NCBI GenBank assembly: GCA_031177445.1
Contig: JAPSGP010000043.1
Location: 1 to 12,926, forward strand
DNA: 12,926 bases
Direction of reading: 5' to 3'
From: Acidimicrobiia bacterium
GTDB taxonomy: Bacteria > Actinomycetota > Acidimicrobiia > IMCC26256 > JACDBD01
In this document: positions 1 through 6,226 of the stretch, in pieces
Numbering within the stretch: position 1 is the stretch's first letter
Layout: the number at the start of each line of letters is the position of its first letter
Program-made: the position numbers and the translations under genes
Notes under the pieces: generated by a model
Database searches by the model: none
Told to the model about the DNA's origin: nothing
What the model saw: only the letters and a program-made list of their open reading frames with translations

Positions 1-486
1 CCGGGTGAACGATTCACCTGGTTCGTCGTGCACCATCCCGGTGCAGTGGTCGTGGTGCCGGTGACTGCCGACCACGAGTCGGTGATCATGGTGCGCCAGT
101 TCCGGGCTGCAACCGGCGGTGACCTGCTCGAGGTCCCCGCAGGGAAGCGGGACGTCGACGGCGAGGCGCCGGAGGCCACCGCGGCGCGGGAGCTCGCCGA
201 GGAGATCGGCCGGCGGCCCCGACGGCTCGTGAAGCTGTGCGAGTTCTTCAACTCGCCGGGATTCACCGACGAGTACACGCATCTGTATGCGGCGTTCGAT
301 CTCGAATCGCTCGAGGGTCCTCGAGCCGCGACCCTCGAAGAGCAGGCCATGACGATCGAGCCCGTCGCGATCGCCGATGTCGAGCGCCGCATCTCGGCGG
401 GCGAGATCGTGGACGCCAAGAGCATCATCGGGCTGCTCCTCACCCGGCGCTATCTGGCGGGGGAGTACGCCGGCTTCGACGCGTGA
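1..486 (+). CDS. NUDIX hydrolase, ADP-ribose pyrophosphatase-like (5' end outside window)
   Basis: The frame is open from base 1 and the first visible residues (PGERFTWFVVHHPGAV) already sit inside the family's N-terminal region, so the true start lies upstream; about 161 residues are visible. The NUDIX box is clear: PAGKRD, then a conserved Glu, then RELAEEIG, the Mg2+-binding REXXEE core. Six rather than five residues separate the leading Gly from the first Glu, a spacing I recall from actinobacterial homologues such as Rv1700. The downstream SPGFTDE segment is typical of ADP-ribose pyrophosphatases, which hydrolyse ADP-ribose to AMP and ribose 5-phosphate in the cytoplasm. xerD follows after 18 bp in the same direction, matching the Rv1700-Rv1701 order. 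The exact substrate cannot be read from sequence; other nucleoside-diphosphate sugars are possible. Confidence 0.88.
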   Translation, partial: PGERFTWFVVHHPGAVVVVPVTADHESVIMVRQFRAATGGDLLEVPAGKRDVDGEAPEATAARELAEEIGRRPRRLVKLCEFFNSPGFTDEYTHLYAAFDLESLEGPRAATLEEQAMTIEPVAIADVERRISAGEIVDAKSIIGLLLTRRYLAGEYAGFDA

Positions 487-504
487 CCAACGGGACGGCG
501 GGCG

Positions 505-1476
505 ATGGGCAAGACCGTTCATGACCGCGACGCCGGACCGGACCGGCTCGACCAGCTCCTCGCCGAGCACGAGACCTGGCTGACCGTCGAACGCGGGCTC
601 GCCGACAACACGCTCGCGGCCTACCGCCGCGACCTCCGCCATTACGCCGACTACTTGCGATCGCGCGGCGAACGCGATCCCGGCGCGGTGGAGGAGGCCA
701 CGGTCCTGGCGTATGTCGACCACCTCGGTCGTGCTCGCGACGACGAGGGGCGGCCCCGGTTCGCGCCCTCCTCGATCGCACGGGCCCTGGTGGCGGTGCG
801 TTCGTTCCACCGGTTCTGCTTGGAAGAGGGATTGCTCGCCGCCGACCCGAGCGAGGAGGTCGGGGCACCGCGGGTGCCGCAGGGGATCCCGAAAGCCCTG
901 TCGGAGCCCGAGGTCGAGAAGTTGCTCCATGCGGTCGTGGGGGATTCCCCGAGGGCGCAGCGGGATCGAGCGATCCTGGAGACGCTCTACGCGTCCGGAG
1001 TGCGCATCAGCGAGCTCATCGGGCTCGACCGTCGCGATCTCGACCTCGAGGACAACCTGATCCGGGTCCTCGGCAAGGGCAGCAAGGAGCGGATCGTGCC
1101 AGTGGGGCGCACGGCCAGGGACGCGCTGGACGCGTACCTCGCGCACGGGCGCCCGGAGCTGGTCCAGCGCCGCCGCAGGGCCGGCGGCCACGCCGAAGCG
1201 GTGTTCCTCAACGCCCGCGGCGGGCGCCTGAGTCGGCAGAGCTGCTGGAAGATCGTGCGCGCCGCCGGGAACGCCGCCGGCCTCGGCGAGCGGCTGTCGC
1301 CGCACGTGCTGCGCCACTCCTGCGCGACCCACATGCTCGACCACGGCGCCGACATCCGGGTCGTCCAGGAGCTGCTGGGACACGCCAGCCTCTCGACCAC
1401 GCAGGTCTACACCAAGGTCTCACCCCAGCGGCTGCGGGCCGTGTACGACGCCGCCCACCCTCGGGCGAAAGCCTGA
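505..1476 (+). CDS. xerD: Site-specific tyrosine recombinase XerD
   Basis: This 323-residue protein has the two-domain layout of Xer recombinases: an N-terminal core-binding domain (about 13-110, with the TLAAYRRDL motif) and a C-terminal catalytic domain (about 130-310). All catalytic residues are present: R167 (GVRISEL), K191 (GKGSKER), H267 and R270 (HVLRH), H293 (LLGHAS) and nucleophile Y302 (VYTKV). Their spacing equals that of E. coli XerD. XerD works with XerC at dif to resolve chromosome dimers under FtsK control. ATG at 505 is the only usual start after the in-frame upstream stop at 484-486; the upstream purine-rich GGCGGGCG is a weak ribosome site. The gene is probably cotranscribed with the NUDIX gene. 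XerD rather than XerC is favoured by its place beside the NUDIX gene, but sequence alone separates the two imperfectly. Confidence 0.93.
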   Translation: MGKTVHDRDAGPDRLDQLLAEHETWLTVERGLADNTLAAYRRDLRHYADYLRSRGERDPGAVEEATVLAYVDHLGRARDDEGRPRFAPSSIARALVAVRSFHRFCLEEGLLAADPSEEVGAPRVPQGIPKALSEPEVEKLLHAVVGDSPRAQRDRAILETLYASGVRISELIGLDRRDLDLEDNLIRVLGKGSKERIVPVGRTARDALDAYLAHGRPELVQRRRRAGGHAEAVFLNARGGRLSRQSCWKIVRAAGNAAGLGERLSPHVLRHSCATHMLDHGADIRVVQELLGHASLSTTQVYTKVSPQRLRAVYDAAHPRAKA

Positions 1477-1543
1477 TTTCCGGCACGGCCGGCCCCGTCT
1501 TCTGCGGGCGGAACCGAGCGGGAGCCACCGGCGGGCGTGGGGG

Positions 1544-1549
1544 TACCAT
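1544..1549 (+). promoter_or_regulatory. Putative -10 element of a leaderless promoter for the TraR/DksA gene
   Basis: TACCAT fits the actinobacterial TANNNT -10 pattern and lies exactly 7 nt before the ATG at 1557. Transcription would then begin at or next to that start codon, giving a leaderless mRNA. It also argues against the ATG at 1548, which lies inside the box. No convincing -35 element is visible. The same geometry occurs before trpS, scpA and aroH in this window. Confidence 0.4.
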
Positions 1550-1556
1550 GACGCCC

Positions 1557-1895
1557 ATGGCCGACACCTTGCATGCGACTCTGCGCGACCAGCTCCAGGG
1601 GGAACGCGGCCGGTTGATGGACCAGCTTCGCCAGATGGGACACGGTCCCAACGGCAACCTGACCTTCGACGACGGCTTCGCCGATTCCGGGCAGGTCACC
1701 GCCGAGCGGGGCGAGGTGAACGCGCTCGCGGGCAACCTCCTCGACACGCTGCAGGAGATCGACGACGCGCTGCGGAAGTTGAACGACGGCACCTACGGTC
1801 GGTGCGAGTCGTGCGGCAACGCGATCGCCGAAGCCCGCCTCGAAGCGATGCCGGCAGCTCGACTCTGCATCACCTGCGCCTCGAAGCGGCGCTGA
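1557..1895 (+). CDS. TraR/DksA-family C4 zinc-finger protein
   Basis: The 112-residue protein has a mostly helical N-terminal part (about 5-77, rich in Leu, Gln, Glu and Arg, likely coiled coil) followed by a four-cysteine zinc finger: C83-x2-C86, 17 residues, C104-x2-C107, with the family's GTYGRCESCG lead-in. DksA/TraR proteins reach into the RNA polymerase secondary channel and modulate initiation; many short actinobacterial members are uncharacterised, so RNA polymerase binding is a family inference. An acidic FDDGFAD patch at 37-43 recalls the acidic coiled-coil tip of DksA. An alternative ATG lies nine bases upstream at 1548; I prefer 1557 because of the TANNNT box 7 nt before it. It sits between xerD and an M50 peptidase, and such neighbours do not define its regulon. 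Confidence 0.85.
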   Translation: MADTLHATLRDQLQGERGRLMDQLRQMGHGPNGNLTFDDGFADSGQVTAERGEVNALAGNLLDTLQEIDDALRKLNDGTYGRCESCGNAIAEARLEAMPAARLCITCASKRR

Positions 1896-1928
1896 CGTCA
1901 CGCTGCTTCCGGTCGTCGCCCCCCAGCC

Positions 1929-2576
1929 TTGAGCGCCGACCTGCAGGAACGGCTCGTCTTCTTCGGCTGCCTCATCTTCAGCATCATCCTCCACGAGATC
2001 AGCCACGGCGTCGTCGCGCTCTGGTTCGGCGACGACACCGCCAAGCGGTCGGGGCGGATCACGCTCAACCCGGTCCCGCACATCGACCCGTTCGGCTCGA
2101 TCATCCTGCCGGCGATGCTCGTGATCTCCGGGTTCGGAGCGTTCGGGTGGGCGAAGCCGGTACCGGTCGACCCGTCGAAGCTGCGGAGCCCGCGCGCTCA
2201 GATGGTGTTCGTGGGGTTGGCCGGTCCTGCGACCAACTTCGTGCTGATGGCGATCGCCGCGTTCGCGGCGCGCGAGGCCTACGGTGCCTACACCGGCGGA
2301 GCCGACCGCATCGCCGAGCTGCCCCTCGTCATCCAGGTGCTGCTGTTCTTCGCGCTCGCGAACCTCATCCTCGGCCTGTTCAACCTCTTGCCGATCCCAC
2401 CCCTCGACGGCTCGTCACTCATCGAACGGGTGCTACCCGCCGACTGGCTCCCGACCTGGTACCGGTTCCGCCCGTACGGGATCCTGGTGCTCCTGCTGCT
2501 GGCGTTCATGACCAACATCTTCGGCCGCTTGTTCGAACCGTTCATCGACGGGCTGTTCGACTACATCGGCGGATGA
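1929..2576 (+). CDS. Site-2 protease-type membrane metallopeptidase (M50)
   Basis: This 215-residue integral membrane protein carries the M50 zinc motif HEISH (22-26) in the first transmembrane helix and the second conserved site FNLLPIPPLDG (151-161), whose Asp160 is the expected third zinc ligand. HIDPFGSI (51-58) and GWAKPVPV (73-80) are typical of the short, PDZ-less group resembling Bacillus YwhC. Hydrophobic segments lie near 9-32, 57-75, 95-115, 132-152 and 183-200. Such enzymes cut substrates within the membrane, but the substrate of this subgroup is unknown to me. TTG at 1929 is the only plausible start: the previous gene's stop at 1893-1895 is in the same frame and no ATG or GTG lies between. 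No ribosome site is visible. The gene overlaps the following HD-domain gene by four bases. Confidence 0.88.
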   Translation: MSADLQERLVFFGCLIFSIILHEISHGVVALWFGDDTAKRSGRITLNPVPHIDPFGSIILPAMLVISGFGAFGWAKPVPVDPSKLRSPRAQMVFVGLAGPATNFVLMAIAAFAAREAYGAYTGGADRIAELPLVIQVLLFFALANLILGLFNLLPIPPLDGSSLIERVLPADWLPTWYRFRPYGILVLLLLAFMTNIFGRLFEPFIDGLFDYIGG

Positions 2577-3103
2577 CCCGGCTCCACCTGCCCCGGCGCT
2601 TCGTCCGAGCGCTCTGGCCCGGGCCGCCGCGAGACGACGACACGAGATGGGTCGAGAGCATCCTGACGCCGGCGGAGCTGGAACTGTGGCGTCAGCTCCC
2701 CAACCACGACCGGCGGTACTCGATCCGGGTGGCGCGGCGCGTCGAGCAGGAGCTCGTCGGCACCGCGTACGCAAACGACCAGCGCTGGCCGGCGGCCGCG
2801 CTCTTGCACGACTCCGGCAAGCTCGATTCGGGGTTCGGCGTCTTCGGTCGCTCAGCGGCGACGATCACCGTGGCCATCGCTAGAAGGGTGCGGGTCTCAC
2901 GCTGGCGCGACCAGCCCGGTTTGCGGGGACGCATCGCCGCGTACGCGCGCCACGACGAGCTCGGGGCCGAGCGCATCCGTCGTGCCGGCGGGCGGGAAGA
3001 GGCGGCGCAGTGGGCACTGGCCCACCATCATCCCGAGCGCTGGCCGGCCACCGGCATTCCGCGACCGGTTGCCGAGGCCCTCAAGGTCGCTGACGACGCC
3101 TGA
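2573..3103 (+). CDS. HD-domain protein, putative metal-dependent phosphohydrolase
   Basis: The 176-residue protein starts at the ATG of an ATGA overlap with the M50 gene, implying translational coupling. It has the HD signature AALLHDSGK (H79, D80), further histidines H127 and H151-H153 (ALAHHHPERW), and a C-terminal KVADDA whose Asp is the usual last metal ligand. This is the HD phosphohydrolase arrangement; HD enzymes hydrolyse phosphomonoesters or phosphodiesters of nucleotides, and the substrate here is not known. The conserved first histidine (RRHA in homologues as I recall them) appears as Tyr49 in DRRYSIRVARR, which may alter metal binding. There is no signal peptide or clear membrane helix. 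The stop codon lies inside a hairpin shared with the convergent gene. Confidence 0.78.
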   Translation: MTRLHLPRRFVRALWPGPPRDDDTRWVESILTPAELELWRQLPNHDRRYSIRVARRVEQELVGTAYANDQRWPAAALLHDSGKLDSGFGVFGRSAATITVAIARRVRVSRWRDQPGLRGRIAAYARHDELGAERIRRAGGREEAAQWALAHHHPERWPATGIPRPVAEALKVADDA

Positions 3104-3124
3104 GCCTGTGGGGCAGGCTCAGGC
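3098..3124. terminator. Bidirectional hairpin between convergent genes
   Basis: A perfect inverted repeat, GCCTGAGCCTG / CAGGCTCAGGC, forms an 11-bp GC-rich stem with a 5-base loop (TGGGG on the plus strand). It contains the TGA stop of the HD gene (3101-3103) in one arm and the stop of the minus-strand gene (3119-3121) in the other. Neither side has a T-tract, so it is not a classical intrinsic terminator, but actinobacterial terminators often lack one. It may instead block exonucleases or limit antisense read-through. Confidence 0.7.
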
Positions 3125-3688
3125 CATTCGAGTATCCGGAGCCGCACCCGACTGGCCCCGCAGATAGTCCGGGTACCACATCGTGAATTTGATCGCCACC
3201 AGAAAGAGGCCGATGGGGATGATCCAGTTCCACCACAGCTCGTCGCCGGGGTTCTCGACCGCGACGATCGACGACAGCGCCATGACCAGCAGTGCGCCGA
3301 GACACACCCATGCGATCACCGCCGTCGACTTGAGGAAGACGGGGCTGTCCCAGTACTCGCGAGCAACGGTCTCGCGCGCGTCCTGGCGGGTGAAGGGCTC
3401 GCCGATGACGATCGACACCAGCACGATGGCACCCAGTGCGAAGTTCGAAAGCACGTACGACCAGTCGGCGAAGAACTCCTCGTCGGCGGGTCCCGCGAAG
3501 ATCGCCAGGAAGCCGAACCACACGATGGTGCCGTAGTCGAGGATCTTCGGGCTTCGCCCGTGCGAGACGCCGATGACCGCGAGCACCACGGCGGCGATCA
3601 GGCCGGCGACCGCGGCCTCCTCGAACGAGTTGTCGGATACGAGGATCCAATACAGGATCCAAGGTGCAAATCCCAAGAACAGGCCCAT
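3119..3688 (-). CDS. Multi-pass membrane protein of unknown function
   Basis: This 189-residue protein has about six hydrophobic segments (roughly 4-18, 25-41, 53-66, 80-96, 119-143, 152-171) and no signal peptide beyond the first helix. Between segments 4 and 5 lies a polar stretch, GEPFTRQDARETVAREYWDSP (95-115), with a charged PFTxQxAR core. I recall similar PFTxQxAR-type motifs in uncharacterised actinobacterial membrane proteins but cannot name a family. The start at 3688 is chosen because AAGGAG lies five bases upstream; a longer reading to 3796 would overlap the neighbouring gene and lacks such a site. It lies 59 bp downstream of the TMEM175-like gene in the same direction, so it may share the trpS transcript. 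The gene ends in the convergent hairpin. I can assign no function. Confidence 0.8.
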   Translation of the reverse strand: MGLFLGFAPWILYWILVSDNSFEEAAVAGLIAAVVLAVIGVSHGRSPKILDYGTIVWFGFLAIFAGPADEEFFADWSYVLSNFALGAIVLVSIVIGEPFTRQDARETVAREYWDSPVFLKSTAVIAWVCLGALLVMALSSIVAVENPGDELWWNWIIPIGLFLVAIKFTMWYPDYLRGQSGAAPDTRMA

Positions 3689-3693
3689 CAGCT

Positions 3694-3699
3694 CTCCTT
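3694..3699 (-). promoter_or_regulatory. Strong ribosome binding site fixing the start of the 189-aa membrane protein
   Basis: Read on the minus strand, AAGGAG stands five bases before the ATG at 3688. It is one of only two strong Shine-Dalgarno sequences seen in the window and decides this start against the longer upstream reading frame. Confidence 0.65.
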
Positions 3700-3747
3700 C
3701 TCCAGGATGCGCGAGATCTTCGCATATCGCCATACTGGGAAAAGGGA

Positions 3748-4368
3748 CTACTCGATCGGTTCGAACCCTCTCGGCGCCCAACGGGCGAGGACCCACTCAG
3801 CCGGGAAGACGAGCAGCCATGAGGAAACGGCCAGGGTGGTGTTGACGAAGGCGATCGGGACCGAGATCGCGAAGAGCAACACCGGCAACAGCGCGGCGAT
3901 GACTCCGACGCGGAAGACGTCGTCGGTGTAACGGATTCGCAGCATGCGCGCGCGATGGGCGAAGACGAACATGACCGCCTCCATGAAGCTGGCGGTCGCC
4001 AGCGCCAGGGCGTAGATCACGACGGTTACCGGGCTGTCCTCGTAGCGGGCCACGAGTCCGGTCGGGAACGGAACGAAGGCGATCGCGGCGAGGTACACGA
4101 GGTTCGCGGTCATCAGCCGGTTGTCGACGGCTTCAAGCTGCGAGAAGAACTGGTGGTGTGCGAGCCAGTACTTGCCGATCACGACGAAGCTGATGAAGAA
4201 GGCGATCATGTCGGGAATCCGGTCGGTCAGCGCCGCCCCGAACTCGGATTCCCGCACGGCGGGGACACCGACGCCGACGATCAGGAGGGTCGCCGCGATC
4301 GCGAACACGCCGTCGCTGAACGCGCCGACGCGGCTGAACTCTTCGGTGCCGCGCTCGAAGCGGGCCAC
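3748..4368 (-). CDS. TMEM175-family (DUF1211) membrane protein, putative potassium channel
   Basis: The 206-residue protein carries the family signature R-x-x-A-F-S-D-G-V-F-A-I-A near its N-terminus (R13 to A25) in the first transmembrane segment. Further hydrophobic segments lie near 51-70, 86-105, 113-137, 153-177 and 178-194, giving the six-helix subunit of bacterial TMEM175 channels, which assemble as tetramers and conduct K+ through a pore lined by the first helix. The central YWLAHHQFF (67-75) and the IAFVPFPTGL region (96-105) also fit. GTG at 4368 directly follows the TAA stop of trpS with no spacer and no visible ribosome site, so translation probably depends on termination and restart from trpS. 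Channel function is a family inference; no physiological link to tryptophanyl-tRNA charging is known to me. Confidence 0.82.
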   Translation of the reverse strand: MARFERGTEEFSRVGAFSDGVFAIAATLLIVGVGVPAVRESEFGAALTDRIPDMIAFFISFVVIGKYWLAHHQFFSQLEAVDNRLMTANLVYLAAIAFVPFPTGLVARYEDSPVTVVIYALALATASFMEAVMFVFAHRARMLRIRYTDDVFRVGVIAALLPVLLFAISVPIAFVNTTLAVSSWLLVFPAEWVLARWAPRGFEPIE

Positions 4369-5361
4369 TTACGCCGTCGGCGGGAGCAGTCCGATCGCTC
4401 GTCGGGCCCGGTCGAGCACCGGATCGGCGAGCGCGCGTGCCTTCGCGGCACCGAGGCCGAGGAGCCGGTCGACCTCGGCCGGGTCACGTTCGAGCTCTCC
4501 GTACCGACGCTGCAGCGGCGTGAGCAGCTCGACGACGGCCTCGGCCACGGATGACTTGAACGCGCCGTACCCCTGGCCCTCGAACTCGGCTTCGACCTTG
4601 GGGATCGACGACCCGGTGGCGGCGGCGTAGATCTCGATCAGGTTCGAGACACCCGCCTTCGTGTCGCGGTCGTGGAGGATGTCGGTGCCGGAGTCTGTGA
4701 CGGCAGCTTTGATCTTCTTGCTGATCGCCTCCGGCGGATCGAGCAAGAGCACGACCCCGTTGGCCGACTCGGCGGACTTCGACATCTTGGCCATCGGGGT
4801 CTGCAGATCCATCACGCGCGCGCCGACTTCCGGGTAGGTCGCCTTCGGGACGACGAAGGTGTCGCCGAAGCGACGGTTGAAGCGAGTGGCGATGTCGCGG
4901 GCCAGCTCCAGGTGCTGGCGCTGATCGTCGCCGATCGGCACCTCGTCGGCTTCGTACATGAGGATGTCGGACACCATCAGCACCGGGTAGTCGAACAGCC
5001 CGACGCTGACAGATTCTTGGCCCTTGCCCTTTTCCTTGAATTGCGTCATCCGCCGGAGCTCGCCGAAGGTGGCGACGCAGTTCAAGATCCAGGTGAGCTC
5101 GGTGTGGGCAGGGACGTGGCTCTGGACGAACAGCGTGCATCGGTCCGGATCAAGTCCCGCAGCCATCAGGAGCATGGCCGTCTCTCTGGTGCGCGTGGCC
5201 AGGGTTGTGTCGTCGAACTCCGCGGTGAGGGCGTGGAGGTCCACGACGCAGTAGAGGGCGTCCTGGCGGTCTTGGTCCTCGACCCAGCGGCGAACGGCAC
5301 CGAGGTAGTTGCCGACGTGCATGTCGCCGGTCGGCTGGATTCCGGAGAGCACGCGGGGCAT
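4369..5361 (-). CDS. trpS: Tryptophanyl-tRNA synthetase
   Basis: The 330-residue length is normal for this class I aminoacyl-tRNA synthetase, which charges tRNA-Trp with tryptophan using ATP in the cytoplasm. The HIGH-like motif is HVGN at 15-18 (within QPTGDMHVGNYLGA) and the KMSKS loop is at 192-196 (MAKMSKS). The conserved DYPVLMVSDIL block and EVPIGDDQRQHLEL (140-153) bind tryptophan and build the fold. The start ATG lies 8 nt downstream of TAACCT, so the mRNA is probably leaderless, leaving no room for a leader-based attenuator or T-box. It diverges from scpA across 38 bp and is followed without a gap by the TMEM175-like gene. Confidence 0.96.
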   Translation of the reverse strand: MPRVLSGIQPTGDMHVGNYLGAVRRWVEDQDRQDALYCVVDLHALTAEFDDTTLATRTRETAMLLMAAGLDPDRCTLFVQSHVPAHTELTWILNCVATFGELRRMTQFKEKGKGQESVSVGLFDYPVLMVSDILMYEADEVPIGDDQRQHLELARDIATRFNRRFGDTFVVPKATYPEVGARVMDLQTPMAKMSKSAESANGVVLLLDPPEAISKKIKAAVTDSGTDILHDRDTKAGVSNLIEIYAAATGSSIPKVEAEFEGQGYGAFKSSVAEAVVELLTPLQRRYGELERDPAEVDRLLGLGAAKARALADPVLDRARRAIGLLPPTA

Positions 5362-5369
5362 GCGCAGGC

Positions 5370-5375
5370 AGGTTA
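5370..5375 (-). promoter_or_regulatory. Putative -10 element of a leaderless trpS promoter
   Basis: On the minus strand the hexamer TAACCT fits TANNNT and is followed by exactly 8 nt and the trpS ATG at 5361. The same hexamer at the same distance precedes aroH. No -35 match is evident. It lies 11 bp from the opposing scpA -10 box, so the two promoters are likely to interfere. Confidence 0.5.
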
Positions 5376-5386
5376 CTGGCGGCCGG

Positions 5387-5392
5387 TACGCT
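5387..5392 (+). promoter_or_regulatory. Putative -10 element of a leaderless scpA promoter
   Basis: TACGCT fits TANNNT and is followed by 7 nt and the scpA GTG at 5400. The predicted transcript would begin at the start codon. With the trpS box it forms a very compact divergent promoter pair. Confidence 0.5.
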
Positions 5393-5399
5393 GCGACCC

Positions 5400-6224
5400 G
5401 TGCCGTATGCAGTCCGGACCGAGGTCTTCGAGGGCCCGTTCGACCTGCTCCTGCACCTGATCCTCAAGCAGGAGGTCGACCTGTTCGAGGTCTCGTTGAC
5501 CCGGATCGTCGACGCCTACATCAGCGAGCTCGAGCGCATGGAGGCGCTCGATCTCGACGTCGCGACCGAGTTCCTGCTCATCGCGGCCACGCTGGTCGAG
5601 CTCAAGGCCCGGCGCCTGCTCCCCTCGTTGGAGGACGTCGAGCTCGACGAGGAGCTCCTCCGTTTCGAGGAGCGCGACCTGCTCCTGGCCCGGCTCCTCG
5701 AGTGCAAGACGTTCAAGGATGCCGCTCGGGCGCTCGAGGCCCGAGTCCGACTTGCCGATCGCAGCCTGCCGCGGCGGGCCGGGCCCGAAGAGCCGTTCCG
5801 ATCGCTGGCGCCCGATCCCCTCGAGCGAGTTGCGCCCTCGCGACTGCTGGCGGCGGCGCTGCGGGCGCTGGCGCCGAAACCCGACCCACTGGTGTCGATC
5901 GAGCACATCGCGCCCATCCGGGCCAGCGTGCGCGAAGCAGTCGAGTGGCTGATCGCGCAGCTCCCCGAATCCGAGCGGGTCAGCTTCCGCGACCTCGTCC
6001 GTGACGCGCCGTCCAAGCTCGAGGCGATCGTGCGCTTTCTCGCGGTGCTCGAGCTCTACAAGCAGGGGGCCGTCGACATCGAGCAGTTCACGAACTTCGG
6101 CGACCTGCAGCTGCGGCGACTGCAGGAAGGTGAGAACGCGCTCGACGCCGCCAGCCTCGCCGAATGGGACGACGATGCGACGCCGAGGCCGCCGCCGGTC
6201 CGGGCCGAAGCGGTGCGGGAGTGA
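5400..6224 (+). CDS. scpA: Segregation and condensation protein A (kleisin)
   Basis: The 274-residue protein opens with the kleisin N-terminal domain: FEGPFDLLLHLI (10-21), the hallmark of ScpA, followed by the SMC-neck-binding helices with ATEFLLIAATLVELKARRLLP (55-75). An acidic linker (78-93) and a variable middle precede a C-terminal winged helix (about 190-245: VSFRDLV, IVRFLAVLELYKQGAV, QLRRL) that contacts the SMC head. ScpA bridges the two SMC heads and binds ScpB to build the condensin complex that organises and segregates the nucleoid. GTG at 5400 is favoured by the -10 box 7 nt upstream. Unlike the mycobacterial locus as I recall it, parA does not precede it. scpB follows almost in overlap. 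Confidence 0.95.
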   Translation: MPYAVRTEVFEGPFDLLLHLILKQEVDLFEVSLTRIVDAYISELERMEALDLDVATEFLLIAATLVELKARRLLPSLEDVELDEELLRFEERDLLLARLLECKTFKDAARALEARVRLADRSLPRRAGPEEPFRSLAPDPLERVAPSRLLAAALRALAPKPDPLVSIEHIAPIRASVREAVEWLIAQLPESERVSFRDLVRDAPSKLEAIVRFLAVLELYKQGAVDIEQFTNFGDLQLRRLQEGENALDAASLAEWDDDATPRPPPVRAEAVRE

Positions 6225-6226
6225 GC

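Noticed and set aside
1480..1504. Possible terminator after xerD (CCGGC-ACG-GCCGG)
   Set aside because: The stem is only five base pairs, with no T-tract; too weak to call in DNA this rich in G and C.
1802..2572. Upstream extension of the HD gene frame through the M50 gene
   Set aside because: The extension is Arg/Pro/His-rich out-of-frame sequence; the ATG at 2573 in the ATGA overlap gives a normal HD protein.
3689..3747. Separate promoter for the 189-aa membrane protein
   Set aside because: AT-richer bits such as TATGGC and ATATGC occur, but none fits TANNNT with a sensible spacing, and there is no -35 partner.
5362..5399. T-box or tryptophan attenuator before trpS
   Set aside because: The trpS-scpA gap is 38 bp, too short for either, and the -10 box places the transcript start at the ATG.
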